A program made the translations under genes and the position numbers. Shown here one piece after another: positions 1 through 5,163 of a DNA stretch of 5,163 nucleotides. Source of the DNA: Candidatus Coatesbacteria bacterium RBG_13_66_14. GTDB taxonomy: Bacteria; RBG-13-66-14. The stretch is taken from assembly GCA_001774505.1 (NCBI GenBank), contig MFAF01000051.1, positions 1-5,163 on the forward strand. Direction: 5' to 3'. Position 1 is the stretch's first letter, and each line of letters starts with the position of its first letter. The notes beneath the pieces are model-generated. The model worked only from the letters and a program-made list of their open reading frames with translations. It ran no database searches and had not been told where the DNA came from.

Positions 1-8
1 CACCCCCA

Positions 9-31
9 CCCTCCCCCCAGAGGGGGGAGGG
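9..31 (-). terminator. C/G hairpin after mlaD: possible terminator or intergenic repeat
   Basis: Just after the mlaD stop the minus strand reads CCCTCCCCCC, TCT, GGGGGGAGGG: a perfect 10-bp stem with a 3-nt loop. This is a very stable RNA hairpin in the position expected for transcription termination. No T-run follows within the 8 bases left before the window edge (the sequence stays G-rich), so a standard intrinsic terminator is not shown. It may instead be a copy of a dispersed intergenic repeat or a G-rich structured element. Confidence 0.45.
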
Positions 32-33
32 GG

Positions 34-966
34 CTAAAACACCGAGAGGTTCAGATAGCGTCGGGGGTCGGCGATGATGTTGTCCAGGAGCGTCTTGGCC
101 TTTTTGAGTGTCTCGGTGAAGTCCACATAGGCCTCGTCGGAGTAGATGAGCTTCCCGACTGTCCCCTCGCCCGAGGCGATCTGGGCGACGATGGCGTTGA
201 TGTGGTCCACGGCCTCGACGGAGCCGGAGGTGATGCGCCCGACATCCTCCACGGCGCCCTCTATCAGGGGCAGCGAGCGGGACAGGGTCCCCTCGAGGTT
301 CTGGGTTATCCGGGAGGCGCCGGCGGTTATCTGGGAGACGTCCTCGGTTATCCGCCGCAGGTTCTGCACGGCGGCGGTGAGCTCGTCCGTCGAGGACCGG
401 ATGAGCTCGTCCAGGTCGGTGGCCATGGAGTCTATGTGGGCGATGGTGTCCTTGATCTGGGCCACCGTCTCCTCGTCGAAGAGCTCCGAAAAGTCGGCCA
501 GGGCGTCCCCGATCTTGACCACGATGTTGCCCGCCGACTCGAACAGCTCGTCCATGCCCAGGGAGCGTTCGCCCTGGACGGTGGAGCCGGGCGGGACCAC
601 GGGGGAGTCGCTCGTGCCCGGGGTGATGTCCACGTACTTGTCGGCCATCAGCCCTTTGAGGCGGATGGCGACGACCGAGTTCTCCCGCACCACGACGTCT
701 TCTTCCAGCCGGAGGACCACCTCGACCATGGGGGTTTCGGAGCCCTCGGGCTTGAACCACTCGACGGACTCGACGCTGCCCGCGCGGACGCCGGCGTAGA
801 GGACCTTGGCCTCGGGGACCAGGCCCGCGGCGGAGTCGAAGATGACCGTTATCGTGTAGCCTCGGTGGAAGAGCTGGCACTCGCCCGTGGAGAAGATGAG
901 CGCGACGAATATCGCCAGGGCGACGACGACGGTTATCCCTACCTTGAGCTCGGCTGAACGTTTCAT
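34..966 (-). CDS. mlaD: MlaD-family MCE-domain lipid-binding protein
   Basis: This is the periplasmic, membrane-anchored MCE subunit; in characterised systems MlaD forms a homohexameric ring on MlaE whose hydrophobic pore carries phospholipid. It has 310 aa. There is a short basic N-terminus (MKRSAELKVG), one transmembrane helix (about 9-26), the MCE domain (about 36-117, starting YTITVIFDSAAGLVPEAKV and including LKGLMADKYVDITPG), then a long helical region (about 139-310). The helical region has amphipathic Ile/Leu/Val spacing and ends in GEGTVGKLIYSDEAY and a terminal RRYLNLSVF, both typical of longer MlaD-like proteins. E. coli MlaD is about 183 aa and lacks most of this extension. The ATG at 966 directly precedes the anchor helix and is the natural start. 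C30 follows the helix but is not in a lipobox, so a lipoprotein is unlikely. It is the last recognisable gene of the operon. Confidence 0.93.
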   Translation of the reverse strand: MKRSAELKVGITVVVALAIFVALIFSTGECQLFHRGYTITVIFDSAAGLVPEAKVLYAGVRAGSVESVEWFKPEGSETPMVEVVLRLEEDVVVRENSVVAIRLKGLMADKYVDITPGTSDSPVVPPGSTVQGERSLGMDELFESAGNIVVKIGDALADFSELFDEETVAQIKDTIAHIDSMATDLDELIRSSTDELTAAVQNLRRITEDVSQITAGASRITQNLEGTLSRSLPLIEGAVEDVGRITSGSVEAVDHINAIVAQIASGEGTVGKLIYSDEAYVDFTETLKKAKTLLDNIIADPRRYLNLSVF

Positions 967-1025
967 GGCTGTGTCCGAAAGGGCCAGTGTATTTTACCAG
1001 AAAAGCCCCGTTTTGGCCGCCGCGT
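967..1025 (-). promoter_or_regulatory. mlaF-mlaD gap with candidate extended -10 promoter
   Basis: This 59 bp gap is the longest inside the operon and is visibly more AT-rich than its surroundings. On the minus strand it contains TGGTAAAAT: a TGn extension (997-999) followed by TAAAAT (991-996), which matches the -10 consensus at five of six positions. No convincing -35 lies 17 bp upstream. Transcription would start near 983-985, about 17-19 nt before the mlaD ATG. No Shine-Dalgarno precedes that ATG. A weak AAAA...TTTT inverted repeat (1001-1014) is also present and does not look like a terminator. Confidence 0.35.
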
Positions 1026-1793
1026 TCACTTGAACAGGGGGTCTATGGGCCCCTGGGCGCGGCCCTGGATGAACTGCTGCACGTAGGGGTTGTCGGTGGC
1101 GCGGACCTCCTCGACCGTGCCGTCGAAGATGATCCTCCCCTCGTGGAGCATGGCGATGCGGTCGGCGGTCTTGTAGGCCGAGGCCATGTCGTGGGTGATG
1201 ATGACCGTGGTCGCCCGCGTGAGCTCCTTGGTCTCGTTGATGAGGTCGTTGATGGCGGCGGCGGTGATGGGGTCCAGGCCCGAGGTGGGCTCGTCGTAGA
1301 GGATTATCTCGGGCTCGCCCACCAGGGCGCGCGCCAGGCCCGCCCGCTTCTTCATCCCCCCGGAGAGCTCCGCCGGCATCAGGTGCGCCGTCCCCGGGAG
1401 GCCCACCTGCGCCAGCTTTTCGTCCACGATGCGGTCCACCTCCTCGGGCGGGGTGTCGGTGTGGTTGTCCAGGAAGAAGCCCACGTTCTCGCGGATGTCC
1501 ATCGAATCGAACAGGGCGGCGAACTGGAAGACGTAGCCCGCCCGGGAGCGTATCTCGTAGAGCTCGGCCAGGTTGGCCCCGTTCACCTTTATCCCCAGGC
1601 ACCACACGTCGCCCTCGGTCGGCATCAGAAGGCCCAGCACGTGCTTCAACAGTACGCTCTTGCCCACGCCGGAGCGCCCGATGATGGCGATGGACTCCCC
1701 GCGGCGGATATCCAGGTCCACCCCGTCGAGCACCACCGTCTCGCCGAATTTTCGGCGAAGGTTCCGGGTCCGGATGACCGTCTCGGGGTCCAC
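1026..1793 (-). CDS. mlaF: MlaF-type ABC transporter ATP-binding protein
   Basis: This is the cytoplasmic ATPase that powers the Mla lipid transporter, working as a dimer under MlaE. It has 255 aa from the GTG at 1793. The ABC motifs are complete and in order: Walker A GRSGVGKS (39-46), Q-loop Q90 in YVFQ, signature LSGGM (143-147), Walker B IILYDEP (163-169), D-loop SGLDP (171-175) and switch histidine H201 in IITHDM. The LMPAELSGGMKKRAGLARAL block and the DPIT after the D-loop match the MlaF subfamily rather than generic importers. The protein ends at GRAQGPIDPLFK, some 10-15 residues earlier than E. coli MlaF (about 269 aa), whose tail takes part in dimer and MlaB contacts. No mlaB-like STAS gene is present in the window. 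It follows mlaE by 8 bp and precedes mlaD by 59 bp. Confidence 0.95.
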   Translation of the reverse strand: MDPETVIRTRNLRRKFGETVVLDGVDLDIRRGESIAIIGRSGVGKSVLLKHVLGLLMPTEGDVWCLGIKVNGANLAELYEIRSRAGYVFQFAALFDSMDIRENVGFFLDNHTDTPPEEVDRIVDEKLAQVGLPGTAHLMPAELSGGMKKRAGLARALVGEPEIILYDEPTSGLDPITAAAINDLINETKELTRATTVIITHDMASAYKTADRIAMLHEGRIIFDGTVEEVRATDNPYVQQFIQGRAQGPIDPLFK

Positions 1794-1801
1794 GGCTCCC
1801 T
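1794..1801 (-). promoter_or_regulatory. Ribosome binding site deciding the mlaF GTG start
   Basis: The 8 bp between the mlaE TAG and the mlaF GTG read AGGGAGCC, a purine-rich Shine-Dalgarno-like run very close to the start codon. The reading frame is open about 49 codons further upstream, but that extension lies inside mlaE in another frame and encodes Arg/His-rich shadow sequence. The GTG at 1793 is therefore the supported start, with coupling to mlaE likely. Confidence 0.6.
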
Positions 1802-2605
1802 CTAGTCGAAGGCGATGAAGAAGAGCGTGGTCAACAAAACGTCCACGATGAGGATGTTCACGGCGCTGACGACGACGGCGTTGGTGGTGGACCGGCCGAC
1901 CCCCTCGGCCCCGCCGAAGGTCGAGAAGCCGTAGTAGCAACTGATGAGCGTCAGCACCTGGCCGAAGGCGAAGGCCTTGATGAGGCCGCTGACGATGTCC
2001 CAGATGTCGGAGAAGGCGTCGAGCTCGGCGATGTACACTCCGGGGTCCACGTCGGCCAGGACGGTGCAGACGAAAAAGGAGCCCACCTGAGCCACGCCCA
2101 TGGCCAGGGCGGTGAGCGCCGGCGCCATGATCGCCATGGCGATGATTCTGGGGGCCACGAGGTAGCGGAAGGGGTCGCTGGCCAGGGTCTCCAGGGCGTC
2201 TATCTGCTCGGTGACGCGCATGGTGCCGAGCTCGGCGGCCATGGCCGCCCCCACGCGGCCGGCGAGCATGATGGCCGTGAGCACCGGCCCCAGCTCCCGG
2301 GCGAACAGCACCGACACCATGCCGCCCACGTACGCCTCGGCCCCGAAGACCTTGAGCGAGTTCACCGACTGGAGCGCGATGACCATCCCGGTGAAGAGCG
2401 CCGTCATGGTCACCACGCCGATGGATTCCACCCCGAGGCGCATCATCTGCTCGTAGACGAGCTTGCCCCGGGGCCGCCGCCGGATGGTGCGGGCCATCGT
2501 CCGGCCGTAGAAGACGAACATGGCCCCCACGGTCTGGGTCTTCACCAAGAGCCAGTCGCCGATGCGCTCGAAGGTGTTCATCTTTACGGTGTCATCTCGC
2601 GGCAC
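1802..2605 (-). CDS. mlaE: MlaE-type ABC transporter permease (lipid transport)
   Basis: This is the inner-membrane permease of an Mla/MCE lipid transporter. As a dimer it would sit between the MlaF ATPases and the MlaD ring and pass phospholipid between membrane and periplasm. It has 267 aa, close to E. coli MlaE (about 260). An N-terminal interfacial helix (about 11-45) is followed by hydrophobic segments near 58-80, 95-125, 147-185, 205-228 and 242-266. The family hallmark runs from about 123 to 153: AELGTMRVTEQIDALETL, then DPFRYLVAPR. This cytoplasmic region includes the coupling helix that contacts the ATPase. The late GGAEGVGRSTTNAVV segment (231-245) is also typical. The start is GTG at 2605, supported by an upstream GGAG; ATG at 2581 is the alternative, giving 259 aa. 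It lies 3 bp after alr and 8 bp before mlaF. The substrate is inferred from the family and could be another lipid. Confidence 0.93.
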   Translation of the reverse strand: MPRDDTVKMNTFERIGDWLLVKTQTVGAMFVFYGRTMARTIRRRPRGKLVYEQMMRLGVESIGVVTMTALFTGMVIALQSVNSLKVFGAEAYVGGMVSVLFARELGPVLTAIMLAGRVGAAMAAELGTMRVTEQIDALETLASDPFRYLVAPRIIAMAIMAPALTALAMGVAQVGSFFVCTVLADVDPGVYIAELDAFSDIWDIVSGLIKAFAFGQVLTLISCYYGFSTFGGAEGVGRSTTNAVVVSAVNILIVDVLLTTLFFIAFD

Positions 2606-2615
2606 GGCTCACTCC
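2606..2615 (-). promoter_or_regulatory. Ribosome binding site deciding the mlaE GTG start
   Basis: GGAG (2612-2615) lies 6 nt upstream of the GTG at 2605 and is embedded in the last two sense codons of alr, with the alr TGA inside the spacer. An in-frame ATG at 2581, eight codons later, has no comparable purine run upstream, so GTG is preferred. The arrangement suggests translational coupling from alr to mlaE. Confidence 0.65.
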
Positions 2616-3754
2616 GTCCGGAGGTAGTGCCGGGGGACGCGCTCCGACAGGCCGCAGGTGACCTCGTAGGGGACGGTGTCCATCCAGCGGGCCACCTCCT
2701 CGACCTCGATCTTTTCACCCGAGTAGTCGCGGCCCAACAGGGTGACCACCTCGCCCGGGGTCACCTCTCCCAGCCCACCCAGGTCCACCATGCACATGTC
2801 CATGCAGATGGCGCCGATGATGGGCCTTCTTTTGCCCCGGACCAGCGCCTCGGCCCGGCCCCCCAGGCTCCTGCGCCAGCCGTCGGCGTAGCCCAGCGGC
2901 AGGACGCCCACGGGCGTTTCCCGCTCCAGCCGGTGGAGGCGGCCGTAGCTCACCGTGGTCCCGGCGGGGAGCGTCTTGACCGCCGCGATGCGGGCCCGCA
3001 GGGCGATGGCCGTCCGGACGTCCAGGTTGCGGGTCACGTGGGGGCTGGAGTAACTCCCGTAGAGGGCCAACCCCGGCCGGACCATGTCCAGAAAACTTTC
3101 GGGGAGGTCGGCGATGGCGGCGGAGTTGGCGGCGTGGCAGAGTTCGGGCTTCAGGCCCTTCTTCCCCAGCTCCCGGCGGACTCGGGCGAAAAGCCCGAGC
3201 TGCTCCCGGGCGAAATCCTTGTCCTCGCCGTCGGCCAGGGGGAAGTGGGTCATGAGCCCGGCGACGTGGACCCCGGGGACGGCCTCGATGCGCGCCACGG
3301 TTTCGGGCGCTTCGGCGTGCCAGACCCCCAGGCGCCCCATGCCGGTGTCCACCTTGACGTGGACGTCGAAATCGCGGCGGTAGGCGCTCATCCACTCCAT
3401 CCGCGCCAGGCGCTCGCCCAACTGCCCGGCCAGGGAAGCGTCGGAGAGGACCGGGGTCAGGCGGTATTTGATGACCGCGTCGAGCTCGTCGGGAAGCGGG
3501 GTGACCATGCACAGTATCGGCTGGTCGAAGCCGGCCTGACGCAGCTCCACCCCCTCGTCCACGAAGCTGACGCCGAACCAGTCGGCGTAGGGGTCCAGGG
3601 CCCGGGCGACCTCGAGCTTGCCGTGGCCGTAGGCGTCGGACTTGACCACGGCCATGACCTTCACGCCGCGGCCCACCCGCTCCTTGACGGCGAGGAGGTT
3701 GTCGCGGATGGCCGAGAGGTCCACCTCGGCCCAGATGGGTCGGTTCGGGTACAT
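2609..3754 (-). CDS. alr: Alanine racemase (PLP-dependent)
   Basis: This enzyme interconverts L- and D-alanine in the cytoplasm, supplying D-Ala for peptidoglycan. At 381 aa it is the usual full length. The PLP-binding lysine is K38 in VVKSDAYGHG, where the common motif is VKANAYGHG. KVDTGMGR carries K134 (the position often carbamylated) and R141. MVRPG (R226) contacts the pyridine nitrogen in characterised enzymes. VSYG holds the second catalytic base, Y270, followed by PLGYADGW. CMD (M318, D319) and VPYEV (Y363) complete the C-terminal beta-domain active-site elements. All key residues are present, so it should be active. The ATG at 3754 is the only reasonable start: the frame hits a TAG upstream with no other start codon between. 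No Shine-Dalgarno precedes it. Its stop lies 3 bp before mlaE, and it is the first gene of the alr-mlaEFD unit. Confidence 0.97.
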   Translation of the reverse strand: MYPNRPIWAEVDLSAIRDNLLAVKERVGRGVKVMAVVKSDAYGHGKLEVARALDPYADWFGVSFVDEGVELRQAGFDQPILCMVTPLPDELDAVIKYRLTPVLSDASLAGQLGERLARMEWMSAYRRDFDVHVKVDTGMGRLGVWHAEAPETVARIEAVPGVHVAGLMTHFPLADGEDKDFAREQLGLFARVRRELGKKGLKPELCHAANSAAIADLPESFLDMVRPGLALYGSYSSPHVTRNLDVRTAIALRARIAAVKTLPAGTTVSYGRLHRLERETPVGVLPLGYADGWRRSLGGRAEALVRGKRRPIIGAICMDMCMVDLGGLGEVTPGEVVTLLGRDYSGEKIEVEEVARWMDTVPYEVTCGLSERVPRHYLRTE

Positions 3755-3772
3755 CGTCGGAGGGTGCGCCGG

Positions 3773-3803
3773 GCCTAACCGGCTCTATCACACCGCGTTA
3801 GGC
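3773..3803. repeat. 7-bp inverted repeat over the alr -10 region and leader
   Basis: GCCTAAC (3773-3779) and GTTAGGC (3797-3803) are perfect reverse complements separated by 17 bp. The upstream arm overlaps the proposed -10 box and forms part of a smaller palindrome, TTAGGCTAA (3798-3806). The downstream arm lies in the alr leader. This could be an operator, or a hairpin that forms only in transcripts reading through from dnaB. No T-run follows it on the minus strand, so it does not look like an intrinsic terminator. A 7-bp repeat can arise by chance. Confidence 0.35.
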
Positions 3804-3828
3804 TAATCCAGCGCGTCCGAGATGTCAA
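3800..3828 (-). promoter_or_regulatory. Predicted sigma70-type promoter for alr-mlaEFD
   Basis: On the minus strand a perfect -35 box TTGACA (3823-3828) is followed by exactly 17 bp and the hexamer TAGCCT (3800-3805). That hexamer keeps the three most conserved -10 positions (T1, A2, T6). Transcription would begin near 3792-3794, giving a leader of about 40 nt before the alr ATG. The -35 begins 7 bp after the dnaB stop, so the promoter fills the dnaB-alr gap and could drive the four genes below it independently of dnaB. Assignment rests on sequence only; the -10 is a partial match. Confidence 0.6.
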
Positions 3829-3835
3829 GGCGGGG

Positions 3836-5163
3836 CTAGAAGGGAGCGCCCTCCCCGGAGGACGCCGGCCTGGCGGGGGTGCGGAAGGAGCGGTCCAGGC
3901 TCTCGAAGCGCATGAAACCCTTGCGGAACACGAGGTAGACGGAGCCCACCGGCCCGTTGCGCTGCTTGGCGACGATGACCTGGCTGATGCCGGGCATCCG
4001 GGCCAGGTCGTCGTTCATGCCGCCGCCGTTGCCGTAGTCCGGGCCCTCCTCCGTCTCCTGGGCCGCCTCGCCGGGGCTGGAGACCTGGTAGTACTCCTCG
4101 CGGTGCAGGAACATCACCACGTCGGCGTCCTGCTCGATGGCGCCCGATTCGCGCAGGTCCGAGAGCTGGGGCATCTTGGACCGCGGGCGGTTGGTCGGCT
4201 GGCGGTTGAGCTGGGCGATGGCCAGGATGGGGACCTCGAGCTCCTTGGCCAGCGCCTTGAGGGAGCGGGAGATTTCGGCCACCTCGACCTGGCGGCTCTC
4301 CGTGCGGCGGTGGGTGGCGGTCATGAGCTGGAGGTAGTCCACCACGATGAGGCCGACGCCTTTCTGCTTGACCAGCCGGCGCGCCTTGGCCCGCAGCTCC
4401 AGCACCGACAGGGCCGGCGTGTCGTCCAGGTAGAAGGGGGCGTTGGACAGGCGGGCCACCTTGTTGATGAACTTCTCCATGTCGCCCTCGGAGACCATCC
4501 CCCGGCGCACCTTCTGGGAATCCACCCGGGCCTCGGAGCAGAGCATCCGCCGCACCAGCTCCTCCGCCGACATCTCCAGGGAGAAGAACCCGACCCCTAT
4601 GCGAGAGTCTATGGCGATGCGCTGGGAGATGTTGAGCCCCAGGGCCGTCTTGCCCATGCCCGGCCGGCTCGCCAGGACTATCAGGTTGCTCCGGTGGAAG
4701 CCGGAGAGTATCTCGTCGAGGTCGAAGAAGCCGGTGAGGATTTCGCTCTTGGTGGCGCGTCCCTCGTGGAGGGCGCGTATCTCCTCAATGGCGGAGTCCA
4801 CCAGGTCGGCCAGCGGCCTCACCTCGCGGCGCATCCGCCTCTCGGCGATTTCCAGGATCAGGCCCTCGGCCTTCTCCAGGATGGTGGCCGGGGGCTCGGC
4901 GTCGGCGCGGGCCGACTCGTTTATCACCGCCGCCGCCCTCATCAGCGAGCGCAGGATGGCCTTGTCGCGGATTATCTCCAGGTGGGACGCCATCCCCGCC
5001 GTGGACGCCGTGGACTCCTTCACCTCCACCAGGTAGCCCAGCTCGGAGTCGGTGAGCCCCTCGGGCGTGCGCCGCAGCTCGTCGGAGACGGTCACCAGGT
5101 CCACGGTGCCCTCCCGCTTGACGTAGAGGTTGGTTATCGCGGTGTAGATGCGCCCGTGGAGGG
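3836..5163 (-). CDS. dnaB: Replicative DNA helicase DnaB, 5'-truncated by window edge
   Basis: DnaB is the hexameric ATP-dependent 5'-3' helicase that unwinds DNA ahead of the replisome and binds primase. The frame stays open to the window edge, so 441 residues are visible; by comparison with known DnaB proteins about 45-65 N-terminal residues are missing. The GTG at 5104 is an internal valine, because the residues upstream of it (HGRIYTAITNLYVKREG) continue the N-terminal helical domain. Numbering from the first complete visible codon: N-terminal domain about 1-85, linker helix about 95-135, then the RecA-like ATPase. This has Walker A SRPGMGKT (165-172), the catalytic-Glu motif FSLEM (E196), Walker B LIVVDYLQL (D275), AIAQLNR (Q317), DLRESGAIEQDAD (335-347) and the arginine-finger motif KQRNGP (R401). 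No intein interrupts Walker A. An extra acidic/Gly-rich stretch lies at about 360-391. The gene ends TAG, with alr 81 bp downstream on the same strand. Confidence 0.97.
   Translation of the reverse strand, partial: LHGRIYTAITNLYVKREGTVDLVTVSDELRRTPEGLTDSELGYLVEVKESTASTAGMASHLEIIRDKAILRSLMRAAAVINESARADAEPPATILEKAEGLILEIAERRMRREVRPLADLVDSAIEEIRALHEGRATKSEILTGFFDLDEILSGFHRSNLIVLASRPGMGKTALGLNISQRIAIDSRIGVGFFSLEMSAEELVRRMLCSEARVDSQKVRRGMVSEGDMEKFINKVARLSNAPFYLDDTPALSVLELRAKARRLVKQKGVGLIVVDYLQLMTATHRRTESRQVEVAEISRSLKALAKELEVPILAIAQLNRQPTNRPRSKMPQLSDLRESGAIEQDADVVMFLHREEYYQVSSPGEAAQETEEGPDYGNGGGMNDDLARMPGISQVIVAKQRNGPVGSVYLVFRKGFMRFESLDRSFRTPARPASSGEGAPF

Noticed and set aside
871..885. MlaD as a lipoprotein through C30
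   Set aside because: The residues before the cysteine (STGE) do not fit a lipobox, and MlaD-family proteins are normally held by an uncleaved N-terminal helix.
983..1016. GGCCA...TGGCC inverted repeat in the mlaF-mlaD gap as a terminator or operator
   Set aside because: The arms are only 5 bp with a long spacer and no T-run follows, so chance is a sufficient explanation.
987..1805. Plus-strand open frame (about 272 codons) opposite mlaF
   Set aside because: It mirrors the MlaF gene almost exactly, has low-complexity composition and shows no family motif. It is an antisense shadow of a clear ABC ATPase.
1794..1940. N-terminal extension of MlaF by 49 residues
   Set aside because: The extra residues lie inside mlaE in another frame, are Arg/His-rich shadow sequence, and have no counterpart in the family. 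The GTG at 1793 follows a purine-rich Shine-Dalgarno-like run and gives the usual MlaF N-terminus.
2627..3778. Long plus-strand open frame (about 383 codons) opposite alr
   Set aside because: The translation is Gly/Asp/His/Val-rich without recognisable domains, and the opposite strand encodes a complete Alr with all catalytic residues. Such antisense frames are expected where codons are GC-rich and stops are rare.
4593..4672. Intein in DnaB at the Walker A or neighbouring motifs
   Set aside because: DnaB is a frequent intein host, but the Walker A through FSLEM region is continuous with normal spacing and shows no splicing motifs.
5102..5104. GTG at 5104 as the true start of dnaB
   Set aside because: The frame upstream continues with residues that match the DnaB N-terminal helical domain through to the window edge, so this codon is an internal valine.

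Overview
The window is a compact, GC-rich bacterial chromosome segment with every gene on the minus strand. Read in the direction of transcription, from high to low coordinates, it holds: the replicative helicase DnaB (5' end outside the window), alanine racemase Alr, and the three core subunits of an Mla/MCE-type lipid ABC transporter: permease MlaE, ATPase MlaF and the MCE substrate-binding protein MlaD. MlaD and an Alr for peptidoglycan D-alanine together point to a diderm (Gram-negative-type) cell. The protein sequences are clear family members but do not look like close relatives of the common model organisms. An uncultivated or poorly sampled GC-rich phylum is plausible, but I cannot place it from this window.

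Layout: dnaB (3836-5163, partial) ends 81 bp before alr. That gap carries a well-formed sigma70-type promoter (TTGACA, 17 bp, TAGCCT) whose -10 overlaps one arm of a 7-bp inverted repeat. alr (2609-3754), mlaE (1802-2605) and mlaF (1026-1793) are packed tightly, with 3 and 8 bp between them. mlaE and mlaF both use GTG starts with Shine-Dalgarno-like sequences at or over the end of the preceding gene, so translation is probably coupled. mlaF and mlaD (34-966) are separated by a relatively AT-rich 59 bp gap with a possible extended -10 promoter. After mlaD, a strong C/G-rich hairpin lies at the window edge and may be a terminator or an intergenic repeat.

How the genes work together: MlaE and MlaF would form the inner-membrane ATPase/permease core. 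MlaD, anchored by one N-terminal helix, would form the periplasmic MCE ring that passes lipids between the inner and outer membranes. Alr supplies D-alanine for peptidoglycan, so alr-mlaEFD is a small cell-envelope operon placed behind a replication gene. The dnaB-alr adjacency is also found in E. coli.

Nothing here is clearly a novel system. There are no mobile elements, CRISPR arrays, RNA genes or inteins. The points most worth checking are an acidic/Gly-rich insertion in DnaB just before its arginine finger, a short MlaF C-terminus with no mlaB nearby, the long helical C-terminus of MlaD, and the alr promoter/inverted repeat.
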